Shown here: positions 31,536 to 39,468 of the stretch, one piece after another
How positions within the stretch are numbered: position 1 is the first letter of the stretch
Layout: each line of letters opens with the position of its first letter
NCBI RefSeq assembly: GCF_004359545.1
Contig: NZ_SCWB01000004.1
Coordinates: forward strand, 1-64,000
DNA: 64,000 nucleotides
Direction: 5' to 3'
Source: Macrococcus lamae
GTDB lineage: Bacteria > Bacillota > Bacilli > Staphylococcales > Staphylococcaceae
Position numbers and translations under genes: made by a program
The notes under the pieces: generated by a model
What the model was told of the DNA's origin: nothing
Seen by the model: only the letters and a program-made list of their open reading frames with translations
The model's database searches: none

Positions 31536-32396
31536 ATGACAGCAAAAATTTTAGACGGTAAAAAAATTGCTCAAGATTACAGAGCCAAACTAAAAAAAGA
31601 AGTAGCAGTAATGAAAGCACAAACTTTTACTCCAAATTTAACTGTCGTATTAGTCGGTAATGATGGTGCGAGTTTAAGCTATGTCACTTCGAAAAAAAAG
31701 GCAGCCGAAGCGATCGGTATGTCGTCTGATATTATTAAACTTGAAGAAAATACATCAGAAGAAGAAGTTCTGAAGATAATCAGAGGGTTAAATGAAAACC
31801 CACAAGTACATGGAATTCTTGTACAGGTTCCATTGCCTGAACAGATCAATGAATCTCATATTCTTGAAGAAATTGCACCTGAAAAAGATGTTGATGGCTT
31901 TAGTCCAATTAATATCGGGCGTTTATACGCCGGTGTTGAAACATTTATACCGTGCACGCCTCTCGGTATTATGGAACTGCTGAAACATGCTGACATTAAT
32001 CTCACAGGAAAAGAAATCGCTGTTATCGGACGCAGTCATATCGTCGGCCAGCCTGTTGCGAAATTGCTGACAGACAGCGATGCGACAGTGACACTGCTTC
32101 ATTCAAAAAGTAAATTTCTTAAAGATACATTGAAACGTTCAGACGTCATTATTTCTGCGGTAGGAAAACCTGGACTTGTGACGGTGGAAGATGTAAAACC
32201 CGGAGCAGTAGTAATTGATGTCGGCAATACAGTTGTAGACGGTAAATTACGCGGTGATGTGGACTATGAAGCTGTCAAAGAAGTTGCAGGAGCGATTACA
32301 CCAGTCCCCGGGGGAGTTGGACCGATGACCATTACAATGGTGCTCAACAACACACTGATTGCAGCACAACGACTCGTAGAAAAACAAAAAAATTGA
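31536..32396 (+). CDS. folD: Methylenetetrahydrofolate dehydrogenase / cyclohydrolase
   Basis: A 286-aa bifunctional enzyme that makes 10-formyl-THF for PurN and PurH. The catalytic Lys is in [11 protein letters not shown] near 50-55, and [12 protein letters not shown] and the Rossmann loop [13 protein letters not shown] near 165 are signatures, as is [11 protein letters not shown] near the C-terminus. An ATG at 31530 overlaps the AGGAGG; the ATG at 31536 is 6 nt beyond it and is the start. It is divergent from the purine operon it serves. Confidence 0.95.
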   Translation: MTAKILDGKKIAQDYRAKLKKEVAVMKAQTFTPNLTVVLVGNDGASLSYVTSKKKAAEAIGMSSDIIKLEENTSEEEVLKIIRGLNENPQVHGILVQVPLPEQINESHILEEIAPEKDVDGFSPINIGRLYAGVETFIPCTPLGIMELLKHADINLTGKEIAVIGRSHIVGQPVAKLLTDSDATVTLLHSKSKFLKDTLKRSDVIISAVGKPGLVTVEDVKPGAVVIDVGNTVVDGKLRGDVDYEAVKEVAGAITPVPGGVGPMTITMVLNNTLIAAQRLVEKQKN

Positions 32397-32424
32397 GCCA
32401 CATATTTAATTTGTGGCTCAATTT
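32390..32424 (+). terminator. Bidirectional terminator between folD and hmp
   Basis: AAATTGAGCCACA pairs with TGTGGCTCAATTT around a short AT loop and runs into T residues. It includes the folD stop codon, and lies 14 nt from the hmp stop on the other strand. Confidence 0.88.
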
Positions 32425-32437
32425 TTATTAAATGGAC

Positions 32438-33580
32438 TTAAACAGTAATACTCATTTTCGGTCCGAACGGTTCGAAATGAATGTGTGTGCGGTCGATTCC
32501 AAGCTCATCCAGAATAACCAGCATTCCTTCCATAAAGCTGACACTTCCGCACATGTAGATTTCTTCGTTACCATTAATCACCTGTGCAAGTTTATCTCTT
32601 GTCAGTCGACCCGATTCTTCAGAGTAATTGAAGTAGAACTGAATGTTCTCTTTATCATGGAATGCTGTAATCTCATCTTTAAAGGGCACTTCTGCACGGT
32701 TATATGCTGAATGGATAAATGTCACCTGCTTATCTGATGAAGATTCCAGCATCGCCATGAGCGGTGTCATACCTACACCACCGCTTAAGAACACAAGCGG
32801 CTGTTCAGTCGTATGCAGTGTAAACTCACCGGCAGGCGCAGACAATAGTATTTCATCACCGACAGAGATGTTATCATGTAAGTAGTTTGAGACAATTCCT
32901 TTTTCAGAGCCCGCGACATCACGTTTCACAGCAAATTTAATACCACTTGAGATATCATCTGAACAAATGGAATAATGACGCAGCATATCATTATTTTCAC
33001 CTTCGGGATGAACTTTCACCGTAATGTACTGACCGGGTACAACTGGCTGAAGTTTAATGTTATTGATCGGCGACACGGTAAATGATTTAATATGTTCAGA
33101 TTCCTGTTTGATATTTGCTACTTTGAACGGCTTGAAACCATGCCACTCTTCTTCTTTATACAGTCCTTGTTCCATCTGAATGAACACGTCTGCTATCACA
33201 CCATATGTTTCTGTCCAGGCATTAACGATCTCTGGAGTTGCAGCCTCTCCCAATACTTTTTGAATGGCATAAATCAAGTTCTCTCCGACAATCGGATAAT
33301 GTTCTGGTTTGACCTGAAGTGCTCGATGTTTATGGGCAATCTGATTGACGTTCGGAATAATTGCTTCAAGATGATCGATATGTTTAGCTGCAGCAAGAAC
33401 TGTCTGTGCAAGTGCTGCCTGCTGTCTTCCCTGCTGCTGATTGGTTTTATTGAATATATTCAACAATTCAGGATGCTCTTCAAACATATGAGCATAAAAT
33501 ACAGTCGTAATTTCATTTCCATGCTCTTCTAATACAGGTATTGTCGCTTTAATAATCTCTCTTGTCTCAAGTGATAACAT
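32438..33580 (-). CDS. hmp: Flavohaemoglobin (nitric oxide dioxygenase)
   Basis: A 380-aa enzyme that oxidises NO to nitrate with O2 and NAD(P)H. A globin domain (about 1-138) carries the proximal histidine in NQIAHKHRALQVKPEHY near residue 85, with Tyr29 (VFYAHMF) and Gln in the distal pocket. The FAD-binding domain has RHYSICSD near 205 and the NAD domain has LSGGVGMTPLMAML near 270. The length is close to the usual 395. It is divergent from nsrR with an NsrR-like operator between them. Confidence 0.95.
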   Translation of the reverse strand: MLSLETREIIKATIPVLEEHGNEITTVFYAHMFEEHPELLNIFNKTNQQQGRQQAALAQTVLAAAKHIDHLEAIIPNVNQIAHKHRALQVKPEHYPIVGENLIYAIQKVLGEAATPEIVNAWTETYGVIADVFIQMEQGLYKEEEWHGFKPFKVANIKQESEHIKSFTVSPINNIKLQPVVPGQYITVKVHPEGENNDMLRHYSICSDDISSGIKFAVKRDVAGSEKGIVSNYLHDNISVGDEILLSAPAGEFTLHTTEQPLVFLSGGVGMTPLMAMLESSSDKQVTFIHSAYNRAEVPFKDEITAFHDKENIQFYFNYSEESGRLTRDKLAQVINGNEEIYMCGSVSFMEGMLVILDELGIDRTHIHFEPFGPKMSITV

Positions 33581-33597
33581 AAAATTTCCCCCTAAAC

Positions 33598-33614
33598 ATA
33601 TATTTTAAATACAT
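33598..33614 (-). promoter_or_regulatory. NsrR operator in front of hmp
   Basis: ATGTATTT-A-AAATATAT (minus strand) is a 17-bp near-perfect dyad matching the NsrR binding consensus known from Bacillus. It lies between a likely promoter (TTGTTT at 33642-33647, 17 nt, TATATT at 33619-33624) and the hmp ribosome site, where bound NsrR would block transcription. Confidence 0.8.
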
Positions 33615-33663
33615 CTTTAATATAATCGTAATTTCCGGTAAAAACAATAGAATTGCAATTTGT

Positions 33664-33680
33664 TTGTTATTCTGTAACAA
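33664..33680 (+). promoter_or_regulatory. Palindrome upstream of nsrR
   Basis: TTGTTA-TTCTG-TAACAA is a perfect 6-bp-arm dyad, 32 nt before the nsrR ATG. It does not resemble the NsrR site. It may be an operator for another regulator, or a small hairpin. Confidence 0.35.
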
Positions 33681-33712
33681 TTAGTGACAGACTGTTAAAG
33701 GAGTCCACGATA

Positions 33713-34138
33713 ATGAAATTAACTCTTTACTCAGATTACTCTCTTCGCGTATTAATGTATCTAGCTAATCGCAATCAGCTTGCACAAATAGATGACATCG
33801 CAAAGTTTTATAATATCTCCAAAAATCATTTGACAAAAATCGTTCATAATCTCGTCAATCTAGGTTATGTGACTTCTATCAGGGGACGGGGCGGCGGTAT
33901 AATGCTAAAAACGAATCCTGAAGATATTAATGTCGGGGCATTGATCAGACAGACTGAGGAAAACTTCACTTTAGTTGAATGTTTTGATCCTGAAACAAAT
34001 ACTTGTCCATTGATTGACCACTGCGGCTTGCAGTCTGTCCTTGGCGAAGCACTGACAGCCTATATTAATGTTCTTGATCAGTATACCGTCGCAGATGTGA
34101 CACCAGGATACCGCATACAAAAAGAAGAGCACAGCTAA
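33713..34138 (+). CDS. nsrR: NsrR, Rrf2-family nitric-oxide-sensing repressor
   Basis: A 141-aa Rrf2 regulator. The N-terminal winged helix (about 1-60: KLTLYSDYSLRVLMYLA, then IDDIAKFYNISKNHLTKIV) is followed by GYVTSIRGRGGGIML. Three cysteines in ECFDPETNTCPLIDHCGL give the C-X7-C-X5-C spacing of NsrR [Fe-S] ligands. AAGGAG precedes the ATG at 33713; the longer frame from 33653 has no ribosome site. Its neighbour hmp and the intervening operator make it the NO-responsive repressor rather than IscR/CymR. Confidence 0.9.
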   Translation: MKLTLYSDYSLRVLMYLANRNQLAQIDDIAKFYNISKNHLTKIVHNLVNLGYVTSIRGRGGGIMLKTNPEDINVGALIRQTEENFTLVECFDPETNTCPLIDHCGLQSVLGEALTAYINVLDQYTVADVTPGYRIQKEEHS

Positions 34139-34156
34139 TAATGCTATGCTCTTCTT
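34123..34156 (+). terminator. Terminator of nsrR
   Basis: AGAAGAGCA and TGCTCTTCT pair, extended by AGC/GCT after one mismatch, around TAATAAT. TT residues follow, and the hairpin spans the nsrR stop. It is symmetric enough to serve the convergent gene too. Confidence 0.75.
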
Positions 34157-34170
34157 TTCAAATTAATATT

Positions 34171-34761
34171 CTACAGGTCAATAAATTTATATAGCCCGAA
34201 CCAGTATGCAAAGAGCTTAACAACTTCTCCTCTTGCTAGTGATTTGCCTATATCTGTTTCGTTCCATGCATTTCCGTCTTTATCCTTAATCCCAACTACA
34301 GTAATATCATAATCGTTGTTCTTATCTGCTCTGTCATATGCAAGTTTTGTCCGTGCTGTATGATAATCACTTGTCACAACAATAGCTGACTTCATATTAT
34401 TTTTTTTCATCAGTGCCAACGTATTTGTCGCATTAGTCCAGGTGGATGTTGCTTTTTTCTCCAAAATCAAATCTTTCTTTGGAACGCCCGCTTCAACCAT
34501 CGCCTGCACATTATCAATTCCCGGAATTTTCACTACTGGAGATACCATGACTTTTGGCGCGTATTTTTCTTGATAGAGCTTACCTGCCTGGGTCCAGCGG
34601 TTAGTATCTCCACCGTCAATCATAATGATGACGTCAGACTTAACCGGTTTCTCACCTTGCGACACATGATTATAGGCATAGACTGCTGAACCTGCTGCTA
34701 TTAATGCCAGTAAAACAAGAATCCCTAATACTATCAATAGTGTCCGTTTCTTATTCTTCAT
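34171..34761 (-). CDS. DUF218 (YdcF/SanA-like) membrane-anchored protein
   Basis: A 196-aa protein with an N-terminal membrane anchor (about 7-29, LLIVLGILVLLALIAAGS) and an extracytoplasmic DUF218 domain. The family pattern is clear: SDVIIMIDGGDTNRW near 43, YAPKVMVSP, and VVTSDYHTARTKLAY near 128. DUF218 proteins act in envelope maintenance, but their chemistry is not settled. It stands just after the polysaccharide operon and next to a divergent paralogue, so an envelope role is plausible (inference). Confidence 0.75.
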   Translation of the reverse strand: MKNKKRTLLIVLGILVLLALIAAGSAVYAYNHVSQGEKPVKSDVIIMIDGGDTNRWTQAGKLYQEKYAPKVMVSPVVKIPGIDNVQAMVEAGVPKKDLILEKKATSTWTNATNTLALMKKNNMKSAIVVTSDYHTARTKLAYDRADKNNDYDITVVGIKDKDGNAWNETDIGKSLARGEVVKLFAYWFGLYKFIDL

Positions 34762-34869
34762 AAAACACCTCTTCTTTGATTAATAAAAAGGAACCCCTCG
34801 TTATATGCTTATCATAACTTAAAAGAGACCGTTAGTGTTGTGAAGCAGTTACATCACGAAAGAATACTT

Positions 34870-35439
34870 TTATAAATTTAACCAAAATCTCGGTAACTGC
34901 CATATTTCATGCTGTGCTTTTTTGCTATAATTTTCACTGTTCTTATTATTCATCACACTTTTATGATAGAAAAAATGAACCGTATCATTTTTTTCATATG
35001 TATTGATTAACCGCTTCATCTCATAATCATTGGCGACGATTAAAGCAGTCTGGTATTTATTTTTAGTCATCAATTGTCTGACAGCTACCGCTGACTCTTT
35101 CATAGATGTGCTGTAATAATCAGGAATGACATCAGTCTTTTTTAAATCATGCTTTTTCATCAGATGAACCATATCAACTTTACTGTTTACAACAAAAGGT
35201 GATATGACAATTTTTTTGCCGTATCCTTCATTCATCAGTTTTTTTGCTGTGTTAAATAATTCATCTTCGTTGGAAACCGCATAAACTATAATGATATCGC
35301 TCCGACCAAGTTTATCGTCAACAAGAAGATGATTATAGCCAAAATAAGCAAATGAGAAAACTACAAGTAGAATGATATACAAACTACAAATTGCTGCAAA
35401 TAATATTTTCCAAAAATTTTTCATGGCTATATCTACCAT
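34870..35439 (-). CDS. Divergent DUF218-like paralogue
   Basis: A 189-aa protein with a membrane anchor (about 10-33) and a domain aligned by eye to the neighbouring DUF218 protein: GRSDIIIVYAVSNEDEL, GYGKKIVISPFV and TALIVANDYEMKR. The GG of the first motif and the His of the second (SDYHTAR in the neighbour, NDYEMKR here) are missing, so it is probably inactive or changed in function. The start is uncertain: TTG at 35451, ATG at 35439 (AGGAAG directly before) or ATG at 35424 are all possible. Confidence 0.6.
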   Translation of the reverse strand: MVDIAMKNFWKILFAAICSLYIILLVVFSFAYFGYNHLLVDDKLGRSDIIIVYAVSNEDELFNTAKKLMNEGYGKKIVISPFVVNSKVDMVHLMKKHDLKKTDVIPDYYSTSMKESAVAVRQLMTKNKYQTALIVANDYEMKRLINTYEKNDTVHFFYHKSVMNNKNSENYSKKAQHEIWQLPRFWLNL

Positions 35440-35468
35440 CTTCCTGGTCAATTAAATATTTAAGAAAA

Positions 35469-35490
35469 AGCTGAAAATAAATTTTCAGCT
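35469..35490 (-). terminator. Terminator of the polysaccharide operon
   Basis: AGCTGAAAAT pairs perfectly with ATTTTCAGCT around two bases, followed on the minus strand by TTTTCTTAAA. It touches the aminotransferase stop and separates the operon from the DUF218 pair. Confidence 0.8.
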
Positions 35491-36632
35491 CATCGTTGTT
35501 CTGTTAAAAACTTTTTTATTTGCTCTGCAACAAAATATATATCTTCATCAGTCATGATTGTAGCTGAAGGAAGGCATAGACCATTTTCAAATAAGTCTTT
35601 TGACACATCTTCATCATGTGCATAGTACTTGCAGCCTTCAAATACTGGCTGCAGATGAAGCGGCTTCCATACAGGGCGTGCTTCAATGTTCTGCTCTGCC
35701 AGGTAATCGATTAGTTCTACAGGTGTAACGTCTGTATTCTTACGGTTTAAAGTCAAGGCTGTCAGCCAGCGGTTAGATTTTGTATCTTCAAGCTCCGGCA
35801 TGAACTCTACTGCTGGTAATTCACCCAGTACTTCATTATAAATATCGAAGATTTCCCGTCTTCTTGTTACACGGTCTTCAAGAATTTCCATCTGTCCACG
35901 TCCAATTCCTGCAAGGACGTTACTTAATCGGTAGTTATATCCGGAAACACTATGCTGATAATGCAGCGCTTTATCACGGGCTTGTGTCGCTAAAAATCTT
36001 GCTTTATCAATTAATTCTTTGTCGTCTGCCAGGAGCATACCACCACCACTTGTCGTGATGATTTTATTACCGTTGAACGAGAAGATGGAAAATTTACCGA
36101 AAGATCCTGATTTACGTCCTTTATATATAGCACCAAGGCTTTCAGCCGCATCTTCGATCACAGGTACTCCGTATTTTTTGCATAGTGCAAGCAGTTCGTC
36201 CATTTTAGCTGGCTGACCATACAAATTGACTATAATCACAGCTTTAGGCAGTTTACCTTCAGCCTCCGCTTCTTGTAATGCTTTTTCAAGGGCCTTCGGA
36301 GACATATTCCATGTATCCCTCTCAGAATCAATGAATACAGGTTCTGCTTTTTCATAGATGATAGGATTTGCACTCGCAATAAAAGTCAAGGCCGAACAGA
36401 AAACCGTGTCTCCTTGCTGAACATCCAGCAGTTTAACAGCAAGGTGAATCGCTGCAGTACCAGAAGATAAGGCAGCTGCCGCTGTTCTTTCGCTATAGTC
36501 AGCTACTGCTTCTTCAAATGCATCTACATTAGGCCCAAGTGGTGCTATCCAGTTTTGTTCAAATGCTTCATTAGCATATTTCTGTTCGTTACCACCCATA
36601 TGTGCAATTGATAAATGGATTCTCTTATTCAT
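35490..36632 (-). CDS. DegT/DnrJ/EryC1 aminotransferase (PglE/EpsN-like)
   Basis: A 380-aa PLP-dependent sugar aminotransferase. The Schiff-base lysine is in FNGNKIITTSGGGML near residue 192, with the PLP phosphate region ALSSGTAAIHLAV near 55 and the cofactor-contact EDAAESLGA near 165. In this context it should aminate the 4-keto sugar made by the CapD-type dehydratase to UDP-4-amino-4,6-dideoxy-GlcNAc. The substrate is inferred from its companions (CapD, PglD-like, PglC-like). It is the last gene of the operon. Confidence 0.88.
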   Translation of the reverse strand: MNKRIHLSIAHMGGNEQKYANEAFEQNWIAPLGPNVDAFEEAVADYSERTAAAALSSGTAAIHLAVKLLDVQQGDTVFCSALTFIASANPIIYEKAEPVFIDSERDTWNMSPKALEKALQEAEAEGKLPKAVIIVNLYGQPAKMDELLALCKKYGVPVIEDAAESLGAIYKGRKSGSFGKFSIFSFNGNKIITTSGGGMLLADDKELIDKARFLATQARDKALHYQHSVSGYNYRLSNVLAGIGRGQMEILEDRVTRRREIFDIYNEVLGELPAVEFMPELEDTKSNRWLTALTLNRKNTDVTPVELIDYLAEQNIEARPVWKPLHLQPVFEGCKYYAHDEDVSKDLFENGLCLPSATIMTDEDIYFVAEQIKKFLTEQR

Positions 36633-36659
36633 TAGCTTAGCCTTCCCTCTTTTAACATT

Positions 36660-37253
36660 TTAGTGATTTCCTTTAAAGACCGGAGTCGTTGCATGTCCGT
36701 CCTGACTGATATCTGAACGCTTAAAAACTTTCATTACTGTTAAAATCAGAATGTACATATCCAGTATAAAGCTTTGATGGTCGACGTACCACACATCCAG
36801 ATTAAATTTATCTTCCCAGCTGATATTATTTCGACCATTGACTTGAGCCCAACCGGTGATACCCGGGCGTACTTCCATTCTTCTTTGCTGATGCTCATTA
36901 TATAAAGGTAAATACTGCATAAGTAAAGGTCTTGGCCCCACTAAGCTGATATCCCCTTTAACAACGTTAAATAATTGAGGAAGCTCATCTATGCTCAGCT
37001 TACGAAGTGTCTCACCAAACGGTGTCAACCGCACTTCATCCGGAAGCAGATTTCCTTCTGCATCACTTTCATCGGTCATTGTTCGAAATTTATAAATTTC
37101 AAATGGTTCACCGTCTTTACCAGGCCGCGTTTGTTTAAACAGCACAGGTGATCCCAGTTTCTTTTTGATCAATACTGCTGATGTCACAATGACCGGACTT
37201 AACGCGATAATTGCTGTTGCGGCTACAGTCACATCAAATATTCTCTTTAACAT
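36660..37253 (-). CDS. Polyprenol-phosphate phosphoglycosyltransferase (PglC/EpsL-like)
   Basis: A 197-aa monotopic phosphoglycosyltransferase that starts glycan assembly by moving a sugar phosphate onto undecaprenyl phosphate. An N-terminal re-entrant hydrophobic segment (about 5-27) precedes KFRTMTD near 56, the catalytic Asp-Glu in RKLSIDELPQLFNVV near 88-102, and DISLVGPRPLL and PGITGWAQVNGR. The short form without extra helices is the PglC type, whose known donor is UDP-diacetylbacillosamine. The start overlaps the previous gene by 7 nt. Confidence 0.9.
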   Translation of the reverse strand: MLKRIFDVTVAATAIIALSPVIVTSAVLIKKKLGSPVLFKQTRPGKDGEPFEIYKFRTMTDESDAEGNLLPDEVRLTPFGETLRKLSIDELPQLFNVVKGDISLVGPRPLLMQYLPLYNEHQQRRMEVRPGITGWAQVNGRNNISWEDKFNLDVWYVDHQSFILDMYILILTVMKVFKRSDISQDGHATTPVFKGNH

Positions 37254-38233
37254 GATTTCTGCTCCTTTATCGCTTCATTGACAAGTCGGATCTTTTCATG
37301 GTCTTCAATCGACAGTTCATCTTCCCTTTTCACTCCACCGATTCCATTCGCAGCTCCTATGACTCTCTTTGGTTTAACAATACGATCAACTATAATGTCC
37401 CCTGACTGTCCAATAATACCACCCGAAACAATATGAACAGTATTTAATGTACGTTCTCCTTTTATTTCGGTAAAAAAAGTGGAGTTAAATGACTGATCAA
37501 TACCATTTAAGACATCGTTCGATATTCTGACATCAAGCCTTAATACATCATATCCTTCTGCCAATGCCCGTTTAATGAAAGATTTCTTAAAGTTTCCAAT
37601 ACCCCCATCTATTGCGATGGCTCCTTCATTGAAGTAATCCAGATAACGCTCATCGATCACTTCTGTTGCAGAAATCATCGTACATAATACATCAATTGGT
37701 TCTTTATCCCACACTTTGATCTGCTTCGTATACTTCGGCAGCATCTCGTTGATCATCTTGACGAACAAATCGACTTTTTCCTGGTTACGCCCATGAAGAA
37801 AGACATTGTAATTTCTCTCTGCAAGTCGGATAGCGAGTTTTATCCCAATATTACCTGTTCCAACAATTATAATGTTCTTATCTTTATCTTTGACTGATTT
37901 GTATATCAGTATGTCTGCAGCATCCATGGCTAAATCGTTAGGTTTGATTTCCCTCAGCCTGGCACTGCAGATATTATCATTCACGAGTTTGTATAAGTCA
38001 ATGTTCTGCTTTCGTTCTACATCCACATAAATGTAGAAGGCTAGTTCATCAAATAATGAGATGATTTCTTTGGCAATAGTTTCACTAGCGATAGAAAAAC
38101 TCATGCATTTCTGACTGTTAATCAATTTATCCGGTAATCTCAGGAAATCTGAACTATGGTTTGACGTAGTTGCGAGCATGATTGAATCGTACTGCTCAGC
38201 TATAAATTCTTCTTTCAACTGATGAGCGTCCAT
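37247..38233 (-). CDS. NAD(P)-binding Rossmann protein of unknown role in the polysaccharide locus
   Basis: A 328-aa soluble protein. Residues about 115-235 form a dinucleotide-binding domain with IIIVGTGNIGIKLA (GxGxxG near 125) and FLHGRNQEKV, reminiscent of shikimate-dehydrogenase or glutamyl-tRNA-reductase-type folds. The N-terminal 110 residues match nothing I know. DVLCTMISATEVID and AIDGGIGNFKKS suggest an oxidoreductase. It is not an SDR, nor a UDP-glucose-dehydrogenase type. The tight spacing (overlap with the PglC-like gene, 3 nt from the membrane protein) ties it to polymer synthesis. Confidence 0.7.
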   Translation of the reverse strand: MDAHQLKEEFIAEQYDSIMLATTSNHSSDFLRLPDKLINSQKCMSFSIASETIAKEIISLFDELAFYIYVDVERKQNIDLYKLVNDNICSARLREIKPNDLAMDAADILIYKSVKDKDKNIIIVGTGNIGIKLAIRLAERNYNVFLHGRNQEKVDLFVKMINEMLPKYTKQIKVWDKEPIDVLCTMISATEVIDERYLDYFNEGAIAIDGGIGNFKKSFIKRALAEGYDVLRLDVRISNDVLNGIDQSFNSTFFTEIKGERTLNTVHIVSGGIIGQSGDIIVDRIVKPKRVIGAANGIGGVKREDELSIEDHEKIRLVNEAIKEQKSC

Positions 38234-38236
38234 TAA

Positions 38237-39445
38237 TTACACCTCATTCTTTAAATTAACCTGATGCTTCTTCTCACGTAAAACTTCTTTTTCATTGATT
38301 TTTGTTCCCCAGTTTTTCATGTAAAATACTTTAGTGAATACGAGCAAGATGAATAAATAACCTGAAATTCTAAGTCTTGAACCTGTTCCGAGGTTATCAT
38401 TTGTGACTCCGATAAATAAAAACCAGATCAGGCTCTGGGTGAGCAGCATCTTATCCAGATATTCAAGTGATTTTCTATGTTTCCATAAATAGTAGAATAC
38501 TAGGGCCATAGGTACTGATTCTGTGACAAAGAGCGCTAATGTACTGAATCCTCTTACCTGGAATGGCAGAGGGCCAAGAGCATTACTGATCAGACTATAG
38601 AAATAGCTGATCAAAAAGAATAAGTAGTTGGGCTGATCCAGTGAAATATTTAACTGACTTGCTCCTGCATACAGTTCCTGCCCATTTTTACGGTAGTTCA
38701 GTGCATCACTTAAACTAAGACCAACTAAAGGAATCTGGAAGTTTTTAAGAAGTGTGTAATAAATACCTAGCACGACAATAATGGCAGTGACAACGAATAC
38801 AGCATTAGCCGACTTATTCTTGCGGTTAAAAAAGATAAAGAATAATGATGCTCCAAGAAAACTTGCTGCCGCATAGTCCCGGTAACTGAATAACAGAATC
38901 ATCGAAATAATAATCGGAATTACATACAAGATTTTAATTGGGCTCACTGATTTCAGATACAATGCAAAAAGTAATACACATAATAAGAAGAAATCGAATA
39001 TCCATACATCTCTTATAATCGAGATGGTGGAAACATAGACAAAGCTGACGAACAACATCATCATACCTAGAAATAAACTATAGACATTCAAGATGTGTCT
39101 TCGTCCGACTAATATTCTTATAAGGAAATAACTGATGATAGCAAATAATATGACGCCTAAAAAATTGAACATTTTAAGCGCAAAGACATATTCTGTATTG
39201 AACAACTTTAAAACATAGCCTAATACAACAACATGCACCGAAGTAAGAATGGCGTTCCCACCATTCTTGATTTCAAGTGCATTTTCATAATAAAATACGC
39301 CATCGTCACTCCCACCTAATATAGGAATGGCTAAACCATGATATCCAGTTGCAAGGCTCACATAATATAAACCGATTGTTATTAAAAACATCAATGTAAT
39401 AAAAGTTGTAAAGATGAATAGTGTTCTTAAATAACCTTTGTCCAT
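38237..39445 (-). CDS. Polytopic membrane protein, candidate polysaccharide polymerase
   Basis: A 402-aa protein with about ten to eleven hydrophobic segments. A first large outside loop (about 40-60) has GGSDDGVFYYENA, an acidic motif placed as in GT-C transferases and some Wzy proteins. A second loop around residue 230-270 is Asn/Gly/Gln-rich. It is the only polytopic protein of the locus besides the flippase, so it is the best Wzy candidate; a GT-C glycosyltransferase is the alternative. It is 24 nt downstream of capD. Confidence 0.65.
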   Translation of the reverse strand: MDKGYLRTLFIFTTFITLMFLITIGLYYVSLATGYHGLAIPILGGSDDGVFYYENALEIKNGGNAILTSVHVVVLGYVLKLFNTEYVFALKMFNFLGVILFAIISYFLIRILVGRRHILNVYSLFLGMMMLFVSFVYVSTISIIRDVWIFDFFLLCVLLFALYLKSVSPIKILYVIPIIISMILLFSYRDYAAASFLGASLFFIFFNRKNKSANAVFVVTAIIVVLGIYYTLLKNFQIPLVGLSLSDALNYRKNGQELYAGASQLNISLDQPNYLFFLISYFYSLISNALGPLPFQVRGFSTLALFVTESVPMALVFYYLWKHRKSLEYLDKMLLTQSLIWFLFIGVTNDNLGTGSRLRISGYLFILLVFTKVFYMKNWGTKINEKEVLREKKHQVNLKNEV

Positions 39446-39468
39446 TAGATGTGCTCCTAAATCCTTAT

